From positions 170,035 to 234,034 of the forward strand of contig JAHYIZ010000001.1 in the NCBI GenBank assembly GCA_019429405.1: a stretch of DNA of 64,000 nucleotides, in the 5' to 3' direction. Shown in pieces: positions 27,445 through 36,084 of this stretch. Positions within the stretch are counted from its first letter, which is position 1, and each line of letters begins with the position of its first letter. The notes under the pieces were generated by a model. That model worked only from the letters and a program-made list of their open reading frames with translations. It did no database searches and had not been told where the DNA came from. Made by a program: the position numbers and the translations under genes. The stretch is from Paracoccaceae bacterium. Lineage in GTDB: Bacteria > Pseudomonadota > Alphaproteobacteria > Rhodobacterales > Rhodobacteraceae.

Positions 27445-30311
27445 TCCGCCGCCGGGGCAATGCGGCGCGAGGCAGCAACCAGCGCTGCATAATCCGATTG
27501 CCATTCCGAAGGCCCGTTCGAGGCCGAAACCTGCACCGCCGTCACCTTGTATTCGGGGCAGTTGGTGGCCCAGTCGGAATTGTCTGTGGTGACGACGTTG
27601 GCCTGCGTGCCGGGGTGGTGGAAGGTGGTATAGACAACCCCCGGCGATACCCTTTCCGTAACGTCAGCGCGCAGGCTGATTTCGCCCACGCGCGAGGTCA
27701 GGCGCACGAAATCGCCGTGCTTGACGCCGCGCACCTCGGCATCATGGGGGTGGATTTCCAGCACGTCTTCGGCGTGCCATGCCACGTTTTCGGTGCGCCG
27801 GGTCTGGGCGCCGACGTTATACTGGCTCAGCACCCGCCCGGTGGTCAGCAGCAACGGAAAGCGCGGGCCAGAGCGTTCGTCGGTGGCGATGTATTCGGTG
27901 CGGATAAAGCGGCCCTTGCCCCGCACGAAGCCATCCACATGCATGATCGGGCTGCCATCGGGGGCCGCGTCGTTGCAAGGCCATTGCACCGAGCCGCGCT
28001 TCTCCAACATGGCGTAATTGACCCCGGCAAAGCCCGGCGTAGTAGCGGCGATCTCGTCCATCACTTCGCTCGGGTGGGTGTAGGCCCAGCCCGCGCCCAA
28101 GGCATTGGCCAGAAGCTGCGTCACCTCCCAGTCGGCAAAGCCGTTCTTGGGTGCCATCACCCGCCGCACCCGGTTGATGCGCCGCTCGGCGTTGGTGAAT
28201 GTGCCGTCTTTTTCAAGGAAGGTGGACCCCGGCAGAAACACATGCGCATAGGCCGCCGTTTCGTTCAGAAAGAGGTCGTGCACAATCACGCATTCCATCG
28301 CCGCCAGCCCCGCCGCGACGTGCCGCGTGTCAGGGTCGGACTGCAAAATGTCCTCGCCCTGAATGTAGATGGCGCGGAACGCCCCCGAGACCGCCGCATC
28401 AAGCATGTTGGGTATCCGCAGACCCGGTTCCGGGCTGAGGTTAACCCCCCAAGCGGCCTCAAAGATGCCCCGCGCCACCGGGTCGGACACATGCCGATAG
28501 CCCGGCAGTTCCTGCGGAAACGACCCCATGTCGCAGCTTCCCTGCACGTTGTTCTGGCCGCGCAGCGGGCTTACCCCAACGCCGGGGCGGCCGATGTTGC
28601 CGGTCATCATCGCAAGGTTGGCAATGGCCATGACGGTGGTGGAACCCTGGCTGTGCTCGGTCACGCCCAGGCCGTAGTAGATCGCACCATTTGGCGCGGC
28701 GGCGTAGCGACGCGCCGCATCGCGGAGCACCCCCGCTGGCACGCCCGAAAGCGCCTCGACCGCCTCGGGCGAATGCTCGGGGCGGGCGGCAAACTCCATG
28801 TAATCGGCGAACTCGTCCCAGTCGCAACGGGCGCGGATGAAGGCCTCGTCGTATAGCTCCTCGGCCACGATCACATGCGCCAGCGCCGTCAGCACCGCCA
28901 CATTGGTACCGGGCCGCAGCGGCAGATGCAGCCCCGCGCCCATGTGCGGGGTATCCAGAAGGTCGATCCGGCGCGGGTCGATGACAATCAGGCTGGCGCC
29001 CTGCCGCATCCGCTTGCGCAGACGGCTGGCAAAGACCGGGTGCCCGTCGGTCGGGTTGGCGCCAATGACCACGGCGCAATCGACCGCCTCGACGCTATCG
29101 AAATCCTGCGTGCCGGCAGATGTGCCGAAGGTTTGCTTCAGCCCGTAGCCGGTAGGCGAATGGCAAACCCGGGCGCAGGTATCGGTGTTGTTGGTGCCGA
29201 ACACCGCGCGCGCGAGTTTTTGCACAAGGAAGGTTTCCTCATTCGTGCAGCGCGACGAGGTGATGACGCCCAGCGCATCCGCCCCGCTTTCGGCGCGGAT
29301 CGCCTGAAGGCGGGCAGCGGCAAAGCCGATCGCCTCATCCCAGCTGACCTCGCGCCACGCATCGGTGACCTTCTCGCGCACCATCGGGCGCAGGATGCGG
29401 TCTTGGTGCTGCGCATAGCCCCAGGCAAAGCGGCCCTTCACGCAAGAATGCCCCCGGTTCGCCTTGCCCTCTTTCCACGGCACCATGCGCACCAAGGTAT
29501 CGCCGCGCATCTGCGCTTCAAAGCTGCACCCCACGCCGCAATAGGCGCAGGTGGTGATGATGCTGCGTTCAGGTGTGCCGATGGCGATGACGCTGTTTTC
29601 CTGCAAGGTGGCGGTGGGGCAGGCCTGCACGCAGGCGCCACAGGAAACACAGTCGGACGCCATGAAAGGCACATCCTGCCCCGCAACAACCCGAGACGCA
29701 AACCCGCGCCCGTCAATGGTCAGCGCAAAGGTGCCCTGCACCTCTTCGCAGGCGCGCACGCAACGCATGCAGACGATGCATTTGGCGGGGTCGTAGGTGA
29801 AATAGGGGTTGGATTGGTCCTTGGGCCGCCACTCGGGGTTCGGCGCCTCGGCTGTGCGCTGCGCGAAATGGTTAGTGCCGGGGGCAAAGCGCACCTCGCG
29901 CAGCCCCACCGCCCCGGCCATGTCCTGCAATTCGCAGTCGCCATTGGCCGCACAGGTCAGGCAGTCAAGCGGGTGGTCGGAAATGGTCAGCTCCATCACC
30001 CCCCGGCGCAGCCGGGCGAGCGTTTCGGTCTGGGTGCGCACGACCATGCCGGGGGCAACCGGCGTGGTGCACGAGGTTGGCGTGCCGCGCTGGCCCTCAA
30101 TTTCAACTGCGCACAGACGACAGGCGCCGATCGGTTCAAGGCTGTCGGTGGCGCACAGCTTGGGGATGCGGATGCCCGCTTCGGCGGCGGCGCGCAGGAC
30201 GCTGGTGCCCGCGGGCACGGTAACGGCAAAGCCGTCGATGGTCAGGCTGACCGGCGCGCCGTGGCGCGCAGGGGTGCCCATGTCGCGGGTGGGCAGGATG
30301 AAGTCTTTCAT
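27441..30311 (-). CDS. fdsA: NAD-dependent formate dehydrogenase alpha (catalytic) subunit
   Basis: A 956-residue molybdo-enzyme that oxidises formate to CO2. Domains in order: a 2Fe-2S ferredoxin-like domain (C53, C64, C67, C81), a His/Cys 4Fe-4S region (HPLDCLTCAANGDC, 113-126), two 4Fe-4S ferredoxin motifs (CIVCMRCVRAC and CVSCGACVQAC, about 178-231), an NapA-type 4Fe-4S motif (CAYCGVGC at 255-262) and the bis-PGD molybdenum domain. The active-site Cys-His pair is C383-H384 in RVCHSPTG, so this is a cysteine, not selenocysteine, enzyme. It works with FdsB and FdsG as a soluble cytoplasmic complex that makes NADH. Stop overlaps fdhD, start overlaps fdsB. Confidence 0.96.
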   Translation of the reverse strand: MKDFILPTRDMGTPARHGAPVSLTIDGFAVTVPAGTSVLRAAAEAGIRIPKLCATDSLEPIGACRLCAVEIEGQRGTPTSCTTPVAPGMVVRTQTETLARLRRGVMELTISDHPLDCLTCAANGDCELQDMAGAVGLREVRFAPGTNHFAQRTAEAPNPEWRPKDQSNPYFTYDPAKCIVCMRCVRACEEVQGTFALTIDGRGFASRVVAGQDVPFMASDCVSCGACVQACPTATLQENSVIAIGTPERSIITTCAYCGVGCSFEAQMRGDTLVRMVPWKEGKANRGHSCVKGRFAWGYAQHQDRILRPMVREKVTDAWREVSWDEAIGFAAARLQAIRAESGADALGVITSSRCTNEETFLVQKLARAVFGTNNTDTCARVCHSPTGYGLKQTFGTSAGTQDFDSVEAVDCAVVIGANPTDGHPVFASRLRKRMRQGASLIVIDPRRIDLLDTPHMGAGLHLPLRPGTNVAVLTALAHVIVAEELYDEAFIRARCDWDEFADYMEFAARPEHSPEAVEALSGVPAGVLRDAARRYAAAPNGAIYYGLGVTEHSQGSTTVMAIANLAMMTGNIGRPGVGVSPLRGQNNVQGSCDMGSFPQELPGYRHVSDPVARGIFEAAWGVNLSPEPGLRIPNMLDAAVSGAFRAIYIQGEDILQSDPDTRHVAAGLAAMECVIVHDLFLNETAAYAHVFLPGSTFLEKDGTFTNAERRINRVRRVMAPKNGFADWEVTQLLANALGAGWAYTHPSEVMDEIAATTPGFAGVNYAMLEKRGSVQWPCNDAAPDGSPIMHVDGFVRGKGRFIRTEYIATDERSGPRFPLLLTTGRVLSQYNVGAQTRRTENVAWHAEDVLEIHPHDAEVRGVKHGDFVRLTSRVGEISLRADVTERVSPGVVYTTFHHPGTQANVVTTDNSDWATNCPEYKVTAVQVSASNGPSEWQSDYAALVAASRRIAPAAE

Positions 30312-31834
30312 TCAGCGGCCTCGCTTGTGCGCGCAAAATCGGCGGGAAAATGGTTCAACGCGCTCAGCACCGGGTATGGCGCAAAGCCCCCCAGCGCGCA
30401 GAGCGAGCCAAGCCGCATCGTCTCGCACAGATCGCGCAAGAGCGGCTCGGCGGCGGCATCGCCCGCGGCTATCCGGTCAATCGTTTCGACGCCCCGCACC
30501 GACCCGATCCGGCAAGGCGTGCATTTGCCGCACGACTCGATTGCGCAAAACTCCATTGCGAATCGCGCCAGCGCCAACATGTCGGCGGTATCATCGACCA
30601 CCACCAGCCCGGCATGGCCGATAAGGCCGCCAGCGGCTGCAAATTCCTCATAGCCAAAGGGGGTATCGAAGAGCGCGGGCGGAAACCACGCGCCCAACGG
30701 CCCGCCCACCTGCACCGCCTTGACCGGGCGCCCGCTGGCAGTGCCGCCGCCGACGCTGTTGACGATCTCGCCCAGCGTAAGGCCAAAGGGCACCTCGAAA
30801 AGCCCGCCAAAGCGCACATTGCCAGCCAGCTGCAAGGGCATGGTGCCGCGAGAGCGGCCAATGCCAAGGTCTCGGTAATGGGCCGCGCCTTGGGCAAGAA
30901 TGGCGGGCACGGTGGCAAGGCTCAGCACGTTGTTGACGACCGTGGGCTTGCCCCAAAGCCCCTCGATCGCGGGCAACGGCGGCTTGGCGCGCACAGTGCC
31001 GCGCTTGCCTTCGATGCTGTTCAACAGCGCGGTTTCCTCGCCGCAGACATAAGCCCCGGCGCCGATCCGCAACTCGATGTCAAACCCATGCCCCGAGCCC
31101 AGAACCGACGGCCCGAGCAGCCCAGCTTCGCGCGCCAGATCAACTGCGCGGGTCAGCACCGCGATGGCGTCGGGGTATTCGGAGCGCAGATAGACCAGGC
31201 CCCGGTCAGCCCCCACCGCAAGCCCCGCAATCACCATGCCTTCGATCAGCGCGAAAGGGTCGCCCTCGATCAGCATGCGGTCGGCGAAGGAGCCGCTGTC
31301 GCCCTCGTCGGCGTTGCAGACGATGTATTTCTGCCCAATTCCGGCGCCTGCTACCGTGCGCCACTTGATGCCGGTGGGAAAGCCCGCGCCGCCGCGCCCG
31401 CGAAGGCCACTTTCAACCACCTCGTCCACCACCGCCTCGGGCGCCATCGCCAGCGCCCGGCGCAGGCCCGAAAGCCCGCCATGCGCCTGATAGTCGGCCA
31501 GATCAGCCGGGTCGATCACGCCGACGCGGGCAAAGGTGATGCGCGTCTGGCGCTTGAGAAACGGAAGCTCGGCAGTCAGCCCCAGCGCCTTGGGGTGCGC
31601 GTCGGGGGCTTCGAACAGCGCCGCCGCATCGACAGGGGCGAAGGGGCCAAAGGCCCGCCGCCCCGCAGGGCCATCCACCTCGACCAGTGGCTCCAGCCAC
31701 GCCATGCCGCGGCTGCCGTTGCGCACAATCTGCACCGTTTCACCGCGCGCGGCAGCGGCAGCCACAAGCGCCTCGGCCACCGCATCGGCACCCAGCGCGC
31801 GTGCCAGCGCATCGGCGGGAACGAAAATCCTCAT
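30308..31834 (-). CDS. fdsB: NAD-dependent formate dehydrogenase beta subunit (diaphorase)
   Basis: A 508-residue NuoF-like subunit that passes electrons from FdsA to NAD+. The N-terminal 150 residues are a thioredoxin-like domain. The NADH/FMN site is seen in GLRGRGGAGFPTGIKW and in NADEGDSGSFADR; AGAYVCGEETALLNSIEG is also typical. A 4Fe-4S cluster is held by ESCGKCTPCRIGS with a distal Cys. The ATG at 31834 is chosen because it overlaps the fdsG stop by 4 bases. An earlier in-frame start would lie wholly inside fdsG. Confidence 0.95.
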   Translation of the reverse strand: MRIFVPADALARALGADAVAEALVAAAAARGETVQIVRNGSRGMAWLEPLVEVDGPAGRRAFGPFAPVDAAALFEAPDAHPKALGLTAELPFLKRQTRITFARVGVIDPADLADYQAHGGLSGLRRALAMAPEAVVDEVVESGLRGRGGAGFPTGIKWRTVAGAGIGQKYIVCNADEGDSGSFADRMLIEGDPFALIEGMVIAGLAVGADRGLVYLRSEYPDAIAVLTRAVDLAREAGLLGPSVLGSGHGFDIELRIGAGAYVCGEETALLNSIEGKRGTVRAKPPLPAIEGLWGKPTVVNNVLSLATVPAILAQGAAHYRDLGIGRSRGTMPLQLAGNVRFGGLFEVPFGLTLGEIVNSVGGGTASGRPVKAVQVGGPLGAWFPPALFDTPFGYEEFAAAGGLIGHAGLVVVDDTADMLALARFAMEFCAIESCGKCTPCRIGSVRGVETIDRIAAGDAAAEPLLRDLCETMRLGSLCALGGFAPYPVLSALNHFPADFARTSEAAE

Positions 31835-32286
31835 GCGCCCGCCTCCGCCAGCATCTCGCCCAGCCGCGTCGCATCGACCCGCGCGGCCAGCACGCCGTTC
31901 AGCATGGCGGCGGGTGCCGCAGCACAAAGGCCAAGGCAAAAGACCGGCTCCAGCGTGACCCCTTGCGCCGACGTGCCGTGCCAATCCACCCCCAGCCGCG
32001 CCTTTGCAGCCTCGGCCAGCGCCGCCCCCCCCATCGCCTGACAGGCCTCGGCGCGGCAGATTTTGAGCACATGGCGGCCGGGCGGCGCGGCACGAAAATC
32101 GTGATAGAAGCTGACAACGCCCTGCACCTCGGCCACCGTCACCCCCAGCGCCTTGGCCACGGTGGGCAGCGCCAATGGCGGCACATGGCCGTATTCGGCC
32201 TGCACCGCATGCAGAATGGGCAGCAAGGCGCCTTCGGTCCCGCTATGGGCGCGGCAAATGTCGGCAACTCGGTCAGTCAGGGTCAT
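31831..32286 (-). CDS. fdsG: NAD-dependent formate dehydrogenase gamma subunit
   Basis: A 151-residue NuoE-like protein carrying a 2Fe-2S cluster. The ligands are seen as two cysteine pairs, CRAEACQAMGG near residue 76 and CLGLCAAAP near 117. LLPILHAVQAEYGHVP and EVQGVVSFYHDF are typical family segments. It is the first gene of the fds operon. Its start lies 76 bases from a LysR-type operator and a probable -35 box, so formate dehydrogenase transcription probably begins here. Confidence 0.94.
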   Translation of the reverse strand: MTLTDRVADICRAHSGTEGALLPILHAVQAEYGHVPPLALPTVAKALGVTVAEVQGVVSFYHDFRAAPPGRHVLKICRAEACQAMGGAALAEAAKARLGVDWHGTSAQGVTLEPVFCLGLCAAAPAAMLNGVLAARVDATRLGEMLAEAGA

Positions 32287-32329
32287 GGTGCGCTCCGGGG
32301 CGGGTTCGAGCGTGGCCTAAAGTGCCGCG

Positions 32330-32378
32330 ATAGGGAAATCAATTCGTGGAGACCGTCAAACGATAGAGTTTGTCTATC
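32330..32378 (-). promoter_or_regulatory. Probable fds promoter with LysR-type operator
   Basis: ATAG-N7-CTAT (32363-32377), part of the larger repeat GATAGA-N5-TCTATC (32362-32378), fits the T-N11-A rule for LysR proteins and the ATAG-N7-CTAT form used by OxyR-like members. Reading toward fdsG, a TTGACG -35 candidate follows immediately (complement of 32354-32359), with a CCCTAT-like -10 about 18 bases on (complement of 32330-32335). That -10 also contains an ATAG half-site spaced 33 bases from the first, consistent with a second, weaker activator site. The operator overlaps the stop of the adjacent LysR gene. Confidence 0.6.
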
Positions 32379-33252
32379 AATCGCCCCCAGCCAGCCGCCG
32401 CGCCTCATCGATCAGCGCGGCAAGCGTGGGGGTGTGGGTGTCGCGCGCCATCACCAGAAGGCCGACAAGGTGCCGTGCCTCGGGCGCGGAAAGCGGGCGC
32501 GAAACGCAGCCGCGCGGCAGCGCAAAGCCGTCGGCCAGCGCCTCGGGCACAATCGCGGCCCAAGGCCCCATAGCCACATGCGCCAAGATCGCAATGGTCG
32601 AATTGCTTTCGATGCGCGGCGAAACCGGCGCCCCGGCCTCGGCCAGATGCGCATCTATGATGCGGCGGTTCTGCATGTCGGGGGTCAGCAGGCAGAGCGG
32701 CCGCGCCGCCGCCTCGGCCCAGCACAGCGGGGCCGCATCGGTGCCGCGTTCAATCAGGCGATAGCTTTCATGGTAAAGCGGCACCTGCGCCAGCCGCGAG
32801 GGCGGCGCGGCATCGAGATAGGTGATGCCCGCGTCGATCACCTGCGCCTCGATTCCCTCACGGATTTCCGCCGACGAGCGCGAGAGGATGGCAACACTCG
32901 CCCCCGGATTGCGCGCCAAAAACGGCACGGTCAGCCGCGCCACGCGCGCCAGCGCCGTAGGCACCACGCCAAGGCGCAGCTTGCCTGCCACGCCATGACG
33001 CGCCGCGCGCATGTCCTCGCGCAGCGCCCGCGCCTCGGCGACGATTCCCACCGCGCGCTCCAGCACCCGCTGGCCCTCGGGCGTCAACCCCCGATAGCGC
33101 GAGCCGCGCCAGACAAGCTGCACCCCAAGCTGGTCTTCCAAAGACCGGATCGCAGATGAAAGCGTGGGCTGCGCGACGCCATACGCCTCGGCGGCGCGGC
33201 CAAAGTGGCCTTCGCGCGCCAGCGCCACGAACATTTCGAGCTTGTCGATCAT
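32377..33252 (-). CDS. LysR family regulator, probable activator of the fds operon (FdsR-like)
   Basis: A 291-residue LysR regulator. The N-terminal helix-turn-helix includes REGHFGRAAEAYGVAQPTLSSAIRSLEDQLG, and RGSRYRGLTPEGQRVLERA follows. The effector domain (about 90-291) starts with KLRLGVVPTALARVARLT. It is immediately upstream of fdsG and on the same strand, the usual position of FdsR in fds loci, and an ATAG-N7-CTAT operator sits in the 90-base gap. Activation in response to formate or oxidative conditions is plausible but inferred. I start at MIDKLEMFV; upstream in-frame sequence runs antisense through the SppA-like gene and is rejected. Confidence 0.9.
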   Translation of the reverse strand: MIDKLEMFVALAREGHFGRAAEAYGVAQPTLSSAIRSLEDQLGVQLVWRGSRYRGLTPEGQRVLERAVGIVAEARALREDMRAARHGVAGKLRLGVVPTALARVARLTVPFLARNPGASVAILSRSSAEIREGIEAQVIDAGITYLDAAPPSRLAQVPLYHESYRLIERGTDAAPLCWAEAAARPLCLLTPDMQNRRIIDAHLAEAGAPVSPRIESNSTIAILAHVAMGPWAAIVPEALADGFALPRGCVSRPLSAPEARHLVGLLVMARDTHTPTLAALIDEARRLAGGD

Positions 33253-33348
33253 GGCGCGACCTTGCCCCCCGCCAAATGCCCGCGTCTTGGCGCGGATATT
33301 GCGCCGCGTGGCTTGCCGGGGCGGGTCCGCCGGCCTACATCGGGACGC

Positions 33349-34176
33349 ATGGATATCAGACAATACCTTCCCCCGTTCCGCAAGCATCTGCCGCGTGTCG
33401 CCGTGGTGCGGCTGCAAGGTGCCATCGGCATCAGCCGGCCCGGTGCCGCGAGCCTGTCGGATGCCGCCCTTGCGCCGCTGCTGGAACGCGCGTTCCGGCG
33501 CGGCAAGCCTGCGGCGGTGGCGCTCGTGATCAACTCGCCCGGCGGCTCGCCGGTGCAAAGCTCGCTGATCGCGGCGCGCATCCGGCGGTTGGCCGATGAA
33601 ACCAAGGTTCCGGTGCATGCCTTTGTCGAAGATATCGCGGCTTCGGGCGGCTATTGGCTGGCCACCGCGGCAGATGACATTTGGGCCGATGCGACCTCTC
33701 TGGTAGGGTCAATCGGCGTGATTTCTGCAGGGTTCGGGTTCGCCGGGCTGCTCGACCGCTTCGGGATAGAGCGACGGGTGCATACGGCAGGTGCCTCAAA
33801 GAGCTTCATGGACCCGTTCCGGCCCGAGAAGCCCGAGGATGTGGCGCGGCTGACGGCGCTGCTAGAGCCGATGCACGCCACCTTCAAGGCGCTGATCATC
33901 GCGCGGCGTGGGGCAAAGCTCTCGCAGGGGCGCGACCTTTTTACGGGCGACATCTGGGTTGGCGCGCAGGCGCAGGAGGTCGGGTTGATCGACGGCATCG
34001 CGCATATGGTGCCCAAGCTCAAGGCGCTTTATGGCGACAAGGTGCGGCTGATGCCCTACGGCATCCGCCGCCCGCTCTGGCGGCGCTTTGGTGCCGGCGC
34101 CGCGGCCGAAAGCGCGCTGGGCGCCGCGCTCGATCTGGCAGACGAACGGGCGCTTTGGGCACGCTATGGGCTGTAG
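33349..34176 (+). CDS. S49 (SppA-like) signal peptide peptidase family protein
   Basis: A 275-residue serine protease of the short SppA type. The Ser-Lys dyad is visible: S99 in EDIAASGGYWLATAAD and K151 in GASKSFMDPF. LVINSPGGSPVQSS near residue 60 is the oxyanion-loop region of the family. No clear N-terminal membrane segment is seen, so it may be cytoplasmic or peripherally bound, unlike E. coli SppA. It is divergent from the fds LysR gene (96 bases between starts) and followed within 3 bases by a tiny zinc-ribbon gene. Confidence 0.85.
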   Translation: MDIRQYLPPFRKHLPRVAVVRLQGAIGISRPGAASLSDAALAPLLERAFRRGKPAAVALVINSPGGSPVQSSLIAARIRRLADETKVPVHAFVEDIAASGGYWLATAADDIWADATSLVGSIGVISAGFGFAGLLDRFGIERRVHTAGASKSFMDPFRPEKPEDVARLTALLEPMHATFKALIIARRGAKLSQGRDLFTGDIWVGAQAQEVGLIDGIAHMVPKLKALYGDKVRLMPYGIRRPLWRRFGAGAAAESALGAALDLADERALWARYGL

Positions 34177-34179
34177 CAT

Positions 34180-34344
34180 ATGCTCAAGGTTGTAAGCCTG
34201 TTTCTGGTCGCCATGGTTGCTCTGGCGCTGTTTGGGCGGCTGCGGTTGCCTACCTCGCTACGACGCGTAACATGCCCCGACTGCGGGCGTTCACGGCTGG
34301 GCAACAAGCCCTGCCCCTGTGGCAAGCAGCATCGGAGCAGCTAG
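34180..34344 (+). CDS. 54-residue membrane protein with zinc-ribbon tail
   Basis: A short gene between the protease and the antiporter. It starts with ATG at 34180 and ends with TAG at 34342-34344, directly before the GTG of the next gene. The product has one hydrophobic segment (VVSLFLVAMVALALFG, about 4-19) and a C-terminal part with CPDCG and CPCGK, four cysteines spaced like a rubredoxin/zinc-ribbon knuckle pair. The tight fit between neighbours (3-base gap before, none after) argues that it is real. It could be a membrane-anchored metal-binding adapter, but function is unknown. Confidence 0.75.
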   Translation: MLKVVSLFLVAMVALALFGRLRLPTSLRRVTCPDCGRSRLGNKPCPCGKQHRSS

Positions 34345-35301
34345 GTGACGGTCGATCTTCTGTACGTTGCGCTCGGGCTGGTGGCACTGGTTCTGGCTGG
34401 TGATCTGCTGGTGCGGGGCGCAGTTGCGCTGGCGGCGCGAATGGAGATTCCGGCGCTGATCGTCAGCCTGACGGTGGTCGCGTTCGGCACTTCGGCGCCG
34501 GAGATGGTGGTTTCGGTGGTTGCCGTGGTAAATGGTGCACCCGCGCTGGCACTTGGCAACGTCGTCGGCTCGAGCATCGCCAACATTCTGCTGGTGCTGG
34601 GCCTGCCCGCACTGCTGGTGCGCATCCGCACCGACGAAAACGATTGCCGCAGAGACTATCTGTTCATGCTCGCCACGGCGGCGCTGTTCATTGCACTGGC
34701 CTTCGCGGGGCCGATCGGCTGGCCGCAAGCGCTATTCCTGCTTGCCGTGCTTGTGGTGATGACCACGAGTCAGGTCAGGGCAGCCCTTGCGTTTCGTGCG
34801 CACCGCGCGCCGCCGAAAGATGCGGGCCTTGGCCCGCGACCCGCGCAAATGCCCCGGCCGCTGATAGCGCTCCTGATCGCCGTGGGGCTGGTCGGGCTGC
34901 CGCTTGGCGCGCATTGGCTGGTAGGCGGTGCCACCGGAATTGCGCGGGCTTTTGGCATATCCGAGGCGGTGATCGGCTTGACACTGGTGGCGGTGGGCAC
35001 GTCGCTGCCCGAGCTTGCCACTTCAGTCACCGCCGCGTTGAAGGGGCGCGCCGACGTGGCGCTTGGCAACGTGATCGGCTCGAACATCCTGAACGTGCTT
35101 GCCATTCTCGGTGTGGCAGGGCTGGTCGGGCCACTGACAATGCCAGAACAGATGCTGCGCTTTGATCTTTGGGTTATGCTGGCGGTGTCGCTGGCGCTTG
35201 GTCCATATGTCTTTCGCCGATGGCCAATAGGGCGCGGAACCGGGGGGGCGATGGTAGCGGCCTACGCGGCCTATGTGGTGGGCTTGGCAACGGGGGTTTG
35301 A
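34345..35301 (+). CDS. Calcium/sodium (CaCA family) antiporter
   Basis: A 318-residue membrane exchanger. The two inverted alpha-repeats of the CaCA superfamily are visible: SLTVVAFGTSAPEMVVS with ALGNVVGSSIANILLVLG in the first half, and GLTLVAVGTSLPELATSV with ALGNVIGSNILNVLAILG in the second. About ten membrane segments are present. The start is GTG at 34345, immediately after the zinc-ribbon stop. In the YrbG-type family the exchanged ions are Ca2+ and Na+ (or K+/H+); specificity cannot be read here. Confidence 0.9.
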   Translation: MTVDLLYVALGLVALVLAGDLLVRGAVALAARMEIPALIVSLTVVAFGTSAPEMVVSVVAVVNGAPALALGNVVGSSIANILLVLGLPALLVRIRTDENDCRRDYLFMLATAALFIALAFAGPIGWPQALFLLAVLVVMTTSQVRAALAFRAHRAPPKDAGLGPRPAQMPRPLIALLIAVGLVGLPLGAHWLVGGATGIARAFGISEAVIGLTLVAVGTSLPELATSVTAALKGRADVALGNVIGSNILNVLAILGVAGLVGPLTMPEQMLRFDLWVMLAVSLALGPYVFRRWPIGRGTGGAMVAAYAAYVVGLATGV

Positions 35302-35304
35302 GGA

Positions 35305-36084
35305 ATGGCTGAAGCGGCGCTGGTAACCGGGGGCGCGCGGCGGTTGGGCCGGACAATGGCCGAATACCTCGCGGCGCGCGGGTTTGCCGTGGCGATCCAT
35401 CATCACAGTTCGGGCGCCGAGGCCGAGGCGCTGGCGGCAAGGCTTTGCGCCCGTGGCGGGCAGGCGGTGGCGCTGGCCGCCGACCTGCTCGACGAGGACG
35501 CCATGAACGATCTGGTGCCCCGCGCCGTGGCCGCGCTTGGCATGCCGCTGACGCTTTTGGTCAATAACGCCTCGATCTTTGAACATGACACCATTCACAC
35601 CGCCACCCGCGAAAGTTGGGACCGCCACATCGGCTCAAACCTGCGCGCGCCCTTCGTGCTGACCCAGTCCTTTGCCGCACAGGCACCCAAGGCCGAGCAA
35701 AGCGGTGCCGAGCCGCGCGCACGCGCGCAGATCGTGAACATGCTCGACCAGCGGGTGCTGAAGCTCACGCCCGAATTTGCAACCTATACGCTGGCCAAAA
35801 TGGGGCTCTGGGCGCTGACACGCACCGCAGCACAGGGCCTCGCGCCAGATATCCGGGTCAACGCCATTGGCCCCGGCCCGACCTTGCAGGGCGCGCGGCA
35901 AACGGCTGCGCACTTTGCCCGCCAGCGCGCCGCCACGCCGCTGCAGCGCGGCGCCGGGCCCGAAGATATCTGCGCGGCACTGGGCTATCTGCTCGATGCG
36001 CCCGCTGTGACAGGGCAGTTGATCTGTGTCGACGGTGGCCAGCATCTGGCATGGCAAACCCCGGATATCCTTGGTCTGGAATAG
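35305..36084 (+). CDS. SDR family oxidoreductase, FolM/pteridine-reductase-like
   Basis: A 259-residue short-chain dehydrogenase. The cofactor loop reads TGGARRLG (8-15); the TGxxRR form is characteristic of pteridine reductase and FolM relatives. LVNNASIFEHDTI carries the usual NNAS motif, and YTLAKMGLWALT holds the catalytic Tyr-Lys pair. A likely role is NADPH-dependent reduction of dihydromonapterin or dihydrofolate-type pterins, but other SDR substrates are possible. Its start is 4 bases after the antiporter stop, so it ends a four-gene unit that began with the SppA-like gene. A 306-base non-coding, AT-rich region follows. Confidence 0.85.
   Translation: MAEAALVTGGARRLGRTMAEYLAARGFAVAIHHHSSGAEAEALAARLCARGGQAVALAADLLDEDAMNDLVPRAVAALGMPLTLLVNNASIFEHDTIHTATRESWDRHIGSNLRAPFVLTQSFAAQAPKAEQSGAEPRARAQIVNMLDQRVLKLTPEFATYTLAKMGLWALTRTAAQGLAPDIRVNAIGPGPTLQGARQTAAHFARQRAATPLQRGAGPEDICAALGYLLDAPAVTGQLICVDGGQHLAWQTPDILGLE

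Noticed and set aside
27324-32041. Several plus-strand open frames of 500-590 codons opposite the fds operon
   Set aside because: They are Arg/His/Gln-rich antisense frames typical of high-GC genes and match no family; the minus-strand fds genes are unambiguous.
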